Shown here piece after piece: positions 17,235-25,091 of a DNA stretch of 64,000 nucleotides. The stretch lies in contig NC_022444.1 of NCBI RefSeq assembly GCF_000468495.1, positions 3,061,681-3,125,680 of the forward strand. Direction: 5' to 3'. Both the position numbers and the translations under genes were made by a program. The first letter of the stretch is position 1; each line of letters opens with the position of its first letter. The notes under the pieces were generated by a model. It saw nothing but the letters and a program-made list of their open reading frames with translations, made no database searches and was not told where the DNA came from. Source of the DNA: Megalodesulfovibrio gigas DSM 1382 = ATCC 19364. Lineage in GTDB: Bacteria > Desulfobacterota > Desulfovibrionia > Desulfovibrionales > Desulfovibrionaceae.

Positions 17235-17591
17235 TCATTTGTTCTCCGGGGGGGAATATGGGTACAACGCAAAGTATTTATTTGGATTTTTGTTCAATAG
17301 CTGCAGGCGGCGCTCCAGCTCTTCCAAAAAAATCAGCAGCTCTTCCCGCCTTGGGGAGTGCTGCGCCGCCTCTAGTGCACGCTGGACCTTGACGATGCCC
17401 GATTCCAGCCGGCCCCGTTCCACCTCGCGCATGGCCGGGTAGCTTCTGGCAGGATCCTCCCGGGGCACGGCCAGTTCCTGGCCCGTGGTGGCGTTCTCGT
17501 TCTCCCAGATGGTCAGCACATTGCCCTGGGCTGCCGCCGCAACGGGCGTGATCAATACCATAGTCATGAAGATGGCGAGTGAATATGCCAT
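17235..17591 (-). CDS. Small secreted protein, 118 aa
   Basis: A signal peptide (MAYSLAIFMTMVLITPVAAAA, cleaved before QGN) is followed by about 95 residues, mainly one long charged helix (AMREVERGRLESGIVKVQRAL to LEELERRLQLL) with coiled-coil character and a short Pro/Tyr tail. It should be periplasmic. GGAGGGG sits just before the ATG. It lies 26 bases downstream of the PAS histidine kinase and is probably cotranscribed, so it could be a periplasmic accessory of that pathway. I do not recognise the family. Confidence 0.65.
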   Translation of the reverse strand: MAYSLAIFMTMVLITPVAAAAQGNVLTIWENENATTGQELAVPREDPARSYPAMREVERGRLESGIVKVQRALEAAQHSPRREELLIFLEELERRLQLLNKNPNKYFALYPYSPPENK

Positions 17592-17617
17592 TGCCCCTCC
17601 GCAAGGCGTGTCAGCGG

Positions 17618-18727
17618 TCAAGCCGGTGGCGACTCCTGCCCGTCTGGCGTGCAGGGGAACCGAAGCGTCACCGTGGCCCCGGCACCGGGCTTGCTTTCCA
17701 CGGTCACTTCGCCGTGGTGCTCCAGCATGATCAGCCGTGTCTCGCACAGTCCCATGCCCACATTGCCGGGTTTGGTGGTGAAAAAGGGATCGAAAATGAA
17801 CGGCATGTCCTTGGGGGAGATGCCGCAGCCGTCGTCCTTGATGCGCACGGCCACGCCCTGCGGGCCGGGCTGCACGTCCGTTTCCACGCGCACCCGGCCA
17901 TCCACGGCGGCCTCCAGGGCATTGACGTAAACGGCGCGCAAGGCCCGGCGCACCTGCACCGGGTCCACCATCAGCGGTCCCGGCAAACAATGGACACTGC
18001 ACTGCATGTCTGCCGTCACGGAACAATACTGGCAGCGGGCCTCCTCGGACACCGCCTGCACCAGCTCGGACACGGACACCGCCTGCCGCTCCAACTGCGG
18101 CAGGGAGGCATACTCCGCCACGGCCTTGACCGTGCGCTCCAGCTTGACGGCCTCCTCGCGGATGATGTCCAGCTTCTGCCGGGCCTGCTCGGGCAGGCGC
18201 ACGCCCCTGAGCAGCAGCGAGGCGAAGCCGCCGATGGTCATGGCCGGATTGCGAACCTGATGCGCCACGGAAAGCGCCAGGCGGCGCAGACTCTCCGAGC
18301 GCTCCTGCTGCAGGGCATGCACATGCTCAAACAGGGCCTTTTCCCGCGCCTGCCGGAGGTGCAGCTCCGTGACATCCTCCACCAGCAGCACGATGCCGGC
18401 CACGGCCCCCTGATCGCGCAAAAAGGAGGACGTGACGGCCAGACGCCGCGGGGCATCCTCTCCGGGGAAGGAATAGGGCGTTTCCCGGCGCAGGTGAATG
18501 GGCTCCTGGTTGATCACGTCCACCAGGATCTGATTGAATTCGTAGTTTTCCTCGCGGGAAAAGAAGCGCTCACCCCAGCCGCCGCCGGTGAGTTCCTCGC
18601 GCGAGAACCCCAGCACGGCAGTGATGGCGGCATTGACGAACACCACCTCGCCGGCGGCATTGATCACCATGCAGCCCTGGGGCATGCTTTCAAGGATGTT
18701 GTCCACGAAGATGTGATCGATGGCCAC
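17618..18727 (-). CDS. PAS-domain soluble histidine kinase, 369 aa
   Basis: An N-terminal PAS domain (about 8-125; CMVINAAGEVVFVNAAITAVLGF) precedes a HisKA-like region whose H box reads ALSVAHQVRNPAMTIGGFAS, with the phospho-accepting His in AHQVRNP. The HATPase domain has the N box (YVNALEAAVDGR), G1 (IKDDGCGI), F box (FIFDPFFTTK) and GMGLCETR. It has no TM helix, so it should sense an intracellular signal. A CQYC pair sits near residue 215. The start is GTG with GGAGG seven bases upstream. No response regulator is adjacent, so it is an orphan kinase. Confidence 0.85.
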   Translation of the reverse strand: MAIDHIFVDNILESMPQGCMVINAAGEVVFVNAAITAVLGFSREELTGGGWGERFFSREENYEFNQILVDVINQEPIHLRRETPYSFPGEDAPRRLAVTSSFLRDQGAVAGIVLLVEDVTELHLRQAREKALFEHVHALQQERSESLRRLALSVAHQVRNPAMTIGGFASLLLRGVRLPEQARQKLDIIREEAVKLERTVKAVAEYASLPQLERQAVSVSELVQAVSEEARCQYCSVTADMQCSVHCLPGPLMVDPVQVRRALRAVYVNALEAAVDGRVRVETDVQPGPQGVAVRIKDDGCGISPKDMPFIFDPFFTTKPGNVGMGLCETRLIMLEHHGEVTVESKPGAGATVTLRFPCTPDGQESPPA

Positions 18728-18866
18728 CCGCGCCCTCCTCTGCCGGTCAGTCTGCGCGTTCGATTGGTCCCGTCATGCTATCCTCCAAAAGCCTGCCATG
18801 CGTCAAGACGATGCCGGCGCCGCCATGGCGGATGACCTTTGCCGGATTTGCTGCTACACACCTCGC

Positions 18867-19706
18867 ATGCCCACCGCCGACCTGCATCTGCACACCCACC
18901 ACAGTCATGGCACGGCCGACGTGGCCGCCATGGTCCAGGCCTGCCTGGACCGCGGCATCCAGCTCGTCGGCATGACCGAGCACGCCCCGCGCCCCGCCGG
19001 ATTTCGCTATCCTGCGGAAGAATTCCAGGCCCACGTGCTGCAGCAGTTTTCGCAGTATGTGGCCGAGGTGCTCGCTGCGCGCCAGGCCTTTCCCCAGGCG
19101 GAAATCCTGCTCGGCACGGAAGTGGACTACGTGGCGGAGCATGAAGACTTTTTTGAACAATTCCTGCAATCCGCCCCCTTTGATTACACCCTGGGCGGCG
19201 TGCACTTTATTGGCCCCTGGGGCTTTGACTTTGCCCAGGCTGAATGGGACGTGCTGGACGAAGACGCCCGCCGCGCCGCCTACCTGGACTATTACGCCCT
19301 GGTGGCCGGCATGGCCCGCAGCCGGCGCTACACCGTGGCCCCGCATGTGGATCTGGTGAAGATCTTCAGCCGCGAGACCCACGCCCGGTTCCTGGATTCC
19401 GCCGACGGCCGCCGCGCCGTGGGCGAAGCCCTGGACGCCCTGGCCCAGGCCGGCATGTTGCTGGAGATCTCCACCGCCGGCCTGCGCAAGCCCTGCCGGG
19501 AGATCTATCCCGGCCCCACGGTGCTGGGCTGGGCCATGGAACGAGGGCTGGCGTGTTGTCCGGCGTCCGACGCCCACGCCCCAAACCAGGTGGCCTTTGC
19601 CTTCGATACCCTCACCGCCTACGCCCGGGAACACGGGGTGGAAGGCTGGACCGTGCCTGGACCCTGCCACGCCGGGCAGTCAGGCCGACGCCGTCTGCCG
19701 CTGTAG
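18867..19706 (+). CDS. PHP-family phosphatase, histidinol-phosphatase type
   Basis: The protein begins with the PHP metal motif ADLHLHTHHSHG, followed by MTEHAPRP, LLGTEVDY, GGVHFIG, VAPHVDLVK and the closing PASDAHAPN. Together these give the His/Asp/Glu residues of the trinuclear metal site. HisK-type enzymes dephosphorylate histidinol phosphate in histidine synthesis, but no other his gene is near, so other phosphate esters are possible. I start at MPTADLH because PHP proteins begin within a few residues of the first motif. No clear ribosome-binding site is visible. Confidence 0.8.
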   Translation: MPTADLHLHTHHSHGTADVAAMVQACLDRGIQLVGMTEHAPRPAGFRYPAEEFQAHVLQQFSQYVAEVLAARQAFPQAEILLGTEVDYVAEHEDFFEQFLQSAPFDYTLGGVHFIGPWGFDFAQAEWDVLDEDARRAAYLDYYALVAGMARSRRYTVAPHVDLVKIFSRETHARFLDSADGRRAVGEALDALAQAGMLLEISTAGLRKPCREIYPGPTVLGWAMERGLACCPASDAHAPNQVAFAFDTLTAYAREHGVEGWTVPGPCHAGQSGRRRLPL

Positions 19707-19915
19707 CGCACACCTTTTTTGTCAGGCAGACTCGGGAACACCCGGCCGCCGCGGCCCGCAGCCGTGCTTGCGCAAGTGTGGGGTCTTGGTGTACTCGTTC
19801 CGGGATCCCGGATGCCGTGCACGCCGCTGGCGCCCTTTGCCTGCTGCAGGGCTGTTGCCGGGCATCGCTTCGGAATCACTTCACCACTCCCCCGCCAAGG
19901 AGCAGCCGTCTCCCC
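19707..19915. other. Intergenic gap, nothing recognised
   Basis: These 209 bases follow the PHP gene. A CACACCTTTTTTGTC stretch lies just after the stop and could weakly terminate. I see no gene, promoter of good quality or RNA here. AAGGAG at 19897-19902 serves the next gene. Confidence 0.4.
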
Positions 19916-21775
19916 ATGAGGAAACGAGGTCCCTTCACCCTCGAAGCCAGCCCGGACAAGCCCTTCGCGCACGCCGCGCTGAACCTTGCCGGCCCGCTTC
20001 TGGAACGCGTGACGCAGCTTTCCGGCGTCAACGACATCTACGCCCGTGCCACGCAGACGCCCGGCCCCAACTTCTGGGCCAGGGTGCTTGCGGCCATGAA
20101 CCTGACCATCCAGCTTTCCGAGGAAGCCCGGGCCCGCATCCCGGCCACGGGTCCCGTGGTGGTGGTGGCCAACCACCCGTACGGTGGCATTGAGGGCATC
20201 ATCCTCGGCGCGCTGCTCATGAGCATTCGCGAGGACGTGCAGTTCATGGCCACCTACCTGCTCAGCTACATCCCGGACCTTGCGGACAAGGTCATTTTTG
20301 TGGACAACTTTGGCGGCAGCGACTCCCTCAAAAAAAACATCCAGCCCCTCAAGCAGTGCATCCGCACCCTGCGCGAGGGGCACATGCTGGCCATCTTCCC
20401 GGCCGGGGAGGTCTCCAGTTTCGACCTGCACCGCCGCCGGGTGATAGACCCGCCCTGGAACCCCACGGTGGCGCGCATCATCCAGAAAACCGGCGCGCCG
20501 GTGCTGCCCATCTTTTTCCCCGGCAACAACGGGCCGCTGTTCAATGCCGCCGGGCTCATCCATCCCCGGCTGCGCACCCTGCTGCTGCCGCGCGAGCTGG
20601 TGCGCCGCCAGCGCCGCTGCTTTCAGGTGCAGGTGGGCAGCCTTATCCCGGCCAAGAAGCTCAAGCGCTACGAAAACGAGCAGCAACTGCTGGCCTATCT
20701 GCGCCTGCGCACCTACATGCTGGACAAACGGCCCGATTCCCCCGGCGGCCGTCCCCGGTTCCGCTTGCTCTCCCTGCTCAAGAAAAAAGTGCTCCCGGCG
20801 GCACATCATGTGGCCAAGCCCACCGCGCCCATCGAACAGAGCCAGGACCCCGCCGTGCTGGCTGCAGAAGTGGCCCGCCTGCCCCCGGAAAACCTGCTGG
20901 CCGAAAGCGGCAAGTTCAAGGCCTATGTGGCCTCGGCCCAGGAAGTCCCGGCCATCCTGCAGGAAATCGGCCGGCTGCGGGAGGTGACCTTCCGCATGGT
21001 GGGCGAGGGCACAGGCAGATCCATCGACCTGGACCGCTACGACCAATACTACGCCCACCTGTTCATCTGGAACCAGGACACGCGCGAGGTGGTGGGCGCG
21101 TACCGCGTGGGCAAGTCCGCCAAGATCATTGAGGAACACGGCATCGAGGGGCTGTACACCTCCTCCCTGTTTTCCTTCAAGCCGCAACTCTTCGAGCGCA
21201 TGGGCCCGGCCCTGGAAATGGGTCGTTCCTTTGTCCGCCCGGAATACCAGAAAAGCATCGTGGCCCTGCCCCTGCTCTGGAAGGGCATCTCCAGTTACGT
21301 GCTGCTGCACCCGGATTACAAGGTGCTCTTCGGGCCGGTCTCCATCTCCAACGATTACACGCTGATGTCCCGCGAGATGATCGTGCGGTTCCTGCGGGAG
21401 AACAACTCCCTTTCCGAGTTCTCCAAACTCGTCAAACCCCGCAAGCCGCCGCGGCTGCGCTGCATGAAGCTGCACGAGGTGCGCGAATTCCGCGCCGTGC
21501 TCTCCAATATGGAAGACGTGGCCGAGGTGGTCTCGGACATCGAACCCGAAGCCAAGGGCATTCCCGTGCTGCTCAAGCAGTACCTCAAGCTGGGCGGGAA
21601 GATCCTTTCCTTCAATGTTGATCCGGACTTCAACAACTGTCTCGACGGCCTGATCTACGTGGATCTGCTGCAGACGCCTGTCAAAACCCTGGCCATGTAC
21701 ATGGGCATAGACAACGTCTACAACCTCCACGACTACCACGCCGCCAAGCAACGCCAGCCCGTGTGCACCCCATGA
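19916..21775 (+). CDS. olsF: Bifunctional acyltransferase, OlsF-like (ornithine-lipid synthesis)
   Basis: Two halves are visible. Residues about 65-300 resemble a PlsC-type lysophospholipid acyltransferase with VVVANHPYGGIEG as the catalytic-His block and IFPAGEVSS downstream. Residues about 340-600 are a GNAT-like N-acyltransferase of the OlsB type (FRMVGEGTGRSIDLDRYDQYY, LEMGRSFVRPEYQ). In OlsF proteins the C-terminal half makes lyso-ornithine lipid from ornithine and acyl-ACP, and the N-terminal half adds the second acyl chain. The catalytic motif here is HPYGGIE, with Glu where related proteins often have Asp. Its stop overlaps the thioesterase start (ATGA). Confidence 0.75.
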   Translation: MRKRGPFTLEASPDKPFAHAALNLAGPLLERVTQLSGVNDIYARATQTPGPNFWARVLAAMNLTIQLSEEARARIPATGPVVVVANHPYGGIEGIILGALLMSIREDVQFMATYLLSYIPDLADKVIFVDNFGGSDSLKKNIQPLKQCIRTLREGHMLAIFPAGEVSSFDLHRRRVIDPPWNPTVARIIQKTGAPVLPIFFPGNNGPLFNAAGLIHPRLRTLLLPRELVRRQRRCFQVQVGSLIPAKKLKRYENEQQLLAYLRLRTYMLDKRPDSPGGRPRFRLLSLLKKKVLPAAHHVAKPTAPIEQSQDPAVLAAEVARLPPENLLAESGKFKAYVASAQEVPAILQEIGRLREVTFRMVGEGTGRSIDLDRYDQYYAHLFIWNQDTREVVGAYRVGKSAKIIEEHGIEGLYTSSLFSFKPQLFERMGPALEMGRSFVRPEYQKSIVALPLLWKGISSYVLLHPDYKVLFGPVSISNDYTLMSREMIVRFLRENNSLSEFSKLVKPRKPPRLRCMKLHEVREFRAVLSNMEDVAEVVSDIEPEAKGIPVLLKQYLKLGGKILSFNVDPDFNNCLDGLIYVDLLQTPVKTLAMYMGIDNVYNLHDYHAAKQRQPVCTP

Positions 21776-22266
21776 GCCAGAACCATCCCGGCAAGCGCAT
21801 TGCCGATTCCATTGTGGTCATGAGCCACCAGATGCTCCCCGAAGACGCCAACCCCTACGGCAGCGTCCACGGCGGCGTCATCCTCAAACACATCGACACC
21901 ACCGGCGGCGTGGCAGCCATGCGCCATGCCCGCACCAATGTGGTGACAGCTTCCATCGACCGCGTGGACTTCCTCAAGCCCGTGCGCGTGGGGGATCTGG
22001 CCATCTTCACCGCCCGGCTGGAGTATGCCGGCCGCACGTCCATGGACGTCTCCGTGTCCGTCATCGGGGAAGATCTCATCACCGGCCGCACCCAGCATTG
22101 CGCCCAGGCCATGCTGACCTATGTGGCCCTGGACCGCGACGGCCACCCCATTCCCGTGCCGCCGCTGCTGCTGGAGACGGACGAGGAGCGCCAGCGCTCC
22201 GAGGCCGCCGCCGCCCGCCGCAAGCGCAGCGCCGAAGACAAAAAAGCCACGCGGCAACGCGGCTGA
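21772..22266 (+). CDS. Acyl-CoA thioesterase, hotdog fold (YciA-like)
   Basis: The protein has a single hotdog domain with the hallmark NPYGSVHGGVILKHIDTTGGVAA, which contains the catalytic Asp and the HGG turn, then DRVDFLKPVRVGD. YciA-type enzymes hydrolyse fatty acyl-CoA in the cytoplasm. The last 25 residues are a highly charged, Arg/Lys/Ala-rich tail (SEAAAARRKRSAED) beyond the fold. It is translationally coupled to the OlsF-like gene, so it may tune the acyl supply for lipid synthesis. An in-frame GTG nine bases upstream is a less likely start. Confidence 0.85.
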   Translation: MSQNHPGKRIADSIVVMSHQMLPEDANPYGSVHGGVILKHIDTTGGVAAMRHARTNVVTASIDRVDFLKPVRVGDLAIFTARLEYAGRTSMDVSVSVIGEDLITGRTQHCAQAMLTYVALDRDGHPIPVPPLLLETDEERQRSEAAAARRKRSAEDKKATRQRG

Positions 22267-22331
22267 TGCCACGACGAGGGAGCCCGGAACAATCTACGCC
22301 CCCCGGAATCTTTCGTTTTTTGGATAGCCGC

Positions 22332-23912
22332 ATGCCTGCTTCCCTTCCCCTTCTCCGCCTGGACCACGCCTCGGTGCTGCGTGGCGGCTCCCTGGTGCTG
22401 CAGGACCTCTGCTGGGAACTGCGCCCGGGGCAGCACTGGCTGCTGGTGGGCGAGAACGGCGCCGGCAAATCCACCTTCCTGCAGCTGGTCCGCGGCGAGC
22501 TCTGGCCCCTGGACCGCCACGCCCGGCTCTATGGCCTGGATGGCGTGCTTGACCCCTCGCCCATCGGCCTGCGCACGCGCATGGGGCTGGTCTCCCCGGC
22601 GCTGCAGGAACGCTATCAGCGTCAGGGGTGGCACATCCGGGGGCGGGAGATCGCCGCTTCCGGCTTCGACGACGCCTTTCTGTGCAACCGGACCCTCACC
22701 GCTGCCGAAGCCGCCCGCCTGGATGAAACCCTGACCCTGTGCGGCGCGGCAGATCTGGCGCAGCGGCCGCTCTCCTCCTTCTCCCAGGGGGAACTGCGGC
22801 TCCTGCTGCTGGTGCGGGCCCTGGCGCCGCTTGTCCAGCGGCCGGCCCTGCTGCTGCTGGACGAGGGATTGGAAGGCCTGGACACGCCGGCGCGCCGGCG
22901 CATCACCGCCGTGCTGGAAGCCCTCATGGCCCGGGCGGACGGTCTCGGCCTCATCCTGGCCGCGCATCGGCTCGACGAGCTGCCCTGCGGCCTGACCCAC
23001 GTCCTGCGGCTGGACGGCGGACGCCTCGTGGACCAGTCCACCCTGGACGCCTTCTCCCCGGACCACGCCACGCCCTGGACCGACCCCCCTGCCGCCGCGC
23101 CCTGCCCCATTCTGCACCGGGCCGGCACGCATCGCGCCATGGTCCCCCACGCCCCCGGCCGCGAGCCGCTGCTGGACATCGCCCACGCCGATGTCTTCGT
23201 GGACCGCGCCCACGTGCTGCACGATGTTTCCTGGACCATTCCGCACCCCCGCCTGCCTGCGGACGGCGGCCCCTCCTGCGACCATTGGGTCGTGCTCGGT
23301 CCCAACGGCGCAGGCAAGTCCACCCTGATGCGCCTGATCCAGGGTGAGCTGCCCCCGGCCCTGGGCGGCAGCATCCGCATGGCCGAGGTCCCCACGGTCC
23401 TGGAGCGCCGGCAGGCCGCGCCGCTGGTCTCCCCGGCGTTGCAAGCCACCTACACCTATGACGACACCGCCGCGGATGTGGTGGCTGCCGGCTTTTTCGG
23501 GGCCATCGGCCTCTGGGAAACGCCCACCTCCGCGCAACGGCGCATGGCCATGCATTGGCTGGAACACCTGGGACTGGCGGACCTGGCCCAGCGGCGACTC
23601 TCCACCCTGTCCACCGGGCAGGCCCGGCGGGTGTTTCTGGCCCGCGCCCTGGCTCCCTGCCCGCCCCTGCTGCTGCTGGACGAACCCTGCGCCGGCCTGG
23701 ATCCCGCCGCCCGCCGGCTCTTCCTGGAAACGCTGACCCGCGCCGCCTCCGCCGGGCCGTGCCTGATCCTGGTCACGCATCATCCGGAAGACTGCCTCCC
23801 CGTGTTTGGCAATGTCCTCGTCCTGCGCCAGGGCCGCGTGCAATACGCCGGCCCCCGGGAGCACTGCCCCCAGGCCCTGCTGGACGCATTGCTGCATACT
23901 GGTGAGGCATAG
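22332..23912 (+). CDS. Double ABC ATPase, ModF/YlmA-like
   Basis: This protein holds two complete nucleotide-binding domains. Domain 1 (about 8-235) has GENGAGKST, signature FSQGELR and LLLLDEGLEGLD. Domain 2 (about 275-520) has GPNGAGKST, LSTGQARR and LLLLDEPCAGLD with a downstream VTHH. It has no membrane segment. In the ModF group such ATPases sit near molybdate uptake, but no permease or molybdate gene is visible here, so the role is open. I start at MPASLPLL; an ATG at 22266 overlapping the thioesterase stop (TGATG) would add 22 unstructured residues and is a real alternative. Confidence 0.75.
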   Translation: MPASLPLLRLDHASVLRGGSLVLQDLCWELRPGQHWLLVGENGAGKSTFLQLVRGELWPLDRHARLYGLDGVLDPSPIGLRTRMGLVSPALQERYQRQGWHIRGREIAASGFDDAFLCNRTLTAAEAARLDETLTLCGAADLAQRPLSSFSQGELRLLLLVRALAPLVQRPALLLLDEGLEGLDTPARRRITAVLEALMARADGLGLILAAHRLDELPCGLTHVLRLDGGRLVDQSTLDAFSPDHATPWTDPPAAAPCPILHRAGTHRAMVPHAPGREPLLDIAHADVFVDRAHVLHDVSWTIPHPRLPADGGPSCDHWVVLGPNGAGKSTLMRLIQGELPPALGGSIRMAEVPTVLERRQAAPLVSPALQATYTYDDTAADVVAAGFFGAIGLWETPTSAQRRMAMHWLEHLGLADLAQRRLSTLSTGQARRVFLARALAPCPPLLLLDEPCAGLDPAARRLFLETLTRAASAGPCLILVTHHPEDCLPVFGNVLVLRQGRVQYAGPREHCPQALLDALLHTGEA

Positions 23913-23915
23913 CGC

Positions 23916-24671
23916 GTGATCCCACCTGCTGGCGCAACTGATTCCCCCGAACACGGCATGAAGCCGTACACGCCCCCTCGCCTGCCGCACGCCTTCATCC
24001 AGGCTGCCGGCGTCTTTGATGCGGACGAAGCCTTGCGCTGCTTCGCCGCCGGGGTGGACGTGGTGGGCATTCCCCTGCGGCTCAATCATCATCGCCCGGA
24101 TCTCTCGGAAGCCGCCGCCGCCGCCCTGGTAGCCACGGTACGAGCCCGCAACCCGCGGCTGGCCTTCGCCGTCATCACCTACGAGGACGACGCCTGCGCC
24201 GCCGCCGGCCTGTGTCGCGCCGTGGGGGCCCAGGCGCTGCAGCTGCACGGGGACATCGCCGCCGAGGCCGGCCTGCGCCTGCGCACCCTGCTGCCCGACG
24301 TGCTGCTGATGAAATCCTTGATCGTGGGATTGCGCGACGAAGCCGGCCTGCATGATGAAATGCAGCGGCATGCCCCCTGGGCCGACGCCTTCCTGACCGA
24401 CACCTTCGATCCCACCAGCGGCGCCATGGGCGCCACCGGCCAGATCCACGACTGGACCGTGAGCCGCCGGCTGGTGCAGCAATCGCCCCGGCCGGTCATC
24501 CTGGCCGGCGGGCTTGTGCCCGGCAACGTGGCCGCGGCCGTGGCAGCCGTACAGCCCGCCGGGGTGGATGCCCACACCGGTCTGGAGGACGCCGCCGGCA
24601 GCAAGGACTGGGCCACCCTCGCAGCCTTTGCAGCCCGGGCCCGGCTGGCGTTTGCCGGGCTGGCTCGCTGA
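23916..24671 (+). CDS. TrpF-like (phosphoribosylanthranilate isomerase fold) protein lacking the catalytic Cys
   Basis: The TIM-barrel signatures of TrpF are present: GVDVVGIPL early, QLHGD, DAFLTDTFD, the GATGQIHDW block matching GGTGxTFDW, and LAGGLVPGNVAAAV..GVDAHTGLED. However, the N-terminal KICG motif that carries the general base is IQAAG here (Ala31 in place of Cys). The candidate Asp acid (LTDTF) is kept. There is no other trp gene nearby. It may act on another sugar-phosphate or have lost activity. The GTG start has GTGAGG upstream; the ATG at 23958 is an alternative. Confidence 0.65.
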   Translation: MIPPAGATDSPEHGMKPYTPPRLPHAFIQAAGVFDADEALRCFAAGVDVVGIPLRLNHHRPDLSEAAAAALVATVRARNPRLAFAVITYEDDACAAAGLCRAVGAQALQLHGDIAAEAGLRLRTLLPDVLLMKSLIVGLRDEAGLHDEMQRHAPWADAFLTDTFDPTSGAMGATGQIHDWTVSRRLVQQSPRPVILAGGLVPGNVAAAVAAVQPAGVDAHTGLEDAAGSKDWATLAAFAARARLAFAGLAR

Positions 24672-24775
24672 GGCGCGCCCGGCGCGTTCTGCGTTTACGC
24701 TTGTGCGCAATGGAACTTGCACCCGCCCCGGAAATGCGCTAGGGACGTGCAAACATCCTCGCAAAGGAGCCCATC

Positions 24776-24889
24776 ATGGCCACGTTCTATGTCCTCCTTG
24801 GTCTCGGCAGCGCGCTGCTCGCCGTATGGCACATCAAGAAGTTTGGCGACAATCTGGCCAAGGAAGATCACGGGCATCATCATCACTGA
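24776..24889 (+). CDS. 37-residue membrane peptide with His-rich tail
   Basis: This short frame starts after AAGGAG at seven-base spacing and encodes one TM helix (YVLLGLGSALLAVWHI) followed by a charged linker and the tail EDHGHHHH. The layout resembles small accessory subunits of membrane complexes, and the His tail could bind Ni, Zn or Cu, but I do not recognise a family. A candidate promoter (TTGCAC, 17-base spacer, TAGGGA) lies just upstream, and a hairpin terminator follows at 24914-24935, so it looks like a free-standing transcription unit. Confidence 0.6.
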   Translation: MATFYVLLGLGSALLAVWHIKKFGDNLAKEDHGHHHH

Positions 24890-24913
24890 TGCGTGCCTTC
24901 GTTCGGGCGCTTT

Positions 24914-24935
24914 CGGGGGGACCCCGGTTCCCCCG
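24914..24935 (+). terminator. GGGGG-ACC/GGTTCCCCC hairpin after the His-tailed peptide
   Basis: CGGGGGGACC (24914-24923) pairs with GGTTCCCCCG (24926-24935), with one G-U pair, around a minimal loop. It has no strong T-run but lies directly after a stop codon and shares its stem sequence with the hairpins at 48.1 and 55.9 kb. Confidence 0.6.
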
Positions 24936-24960
24936 ATGCGTGTCGGGGTGGTCGATCATC

Positions 24961-24976
24961 TATTCTGTATAGAATA
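24961..24976. repeat. 6-4-6 palindrome TATTCT-GTAT-AGAATA
   Basis: This exact palindrome lies in a short AT-rich patch 116 bases before the sigma54 activator gene. It may be an operator for that gene. TATAGAAT within it could also act as a -10 box. Apart from this and the upstream hairpin, the 24890-25091 gap holds nothing I recognise. Confidence 0.45.
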
Positions 24977-25091
24977 ATTGCGAGCACTGACGGCATCCGA
25001 ACTGGACCCCGGCGCAGCGCGATGAGACCGACTTTCGTTGCCGGGCGCTGCCGCCTGGCCGGGCTCCAACCAGGCGCAACACCGCACTCGC

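Noticed and set aside
19619-21751. A 710-residue minus-strand frame over the OlsF-like gene
   Set aside because: Shadow of the sense gene; no family features.
24700-24730. Sigma54 promoter before the His-tailed peptide
   Set aside because: The GG and GC pairs are only about five bases apart, where ten are required.
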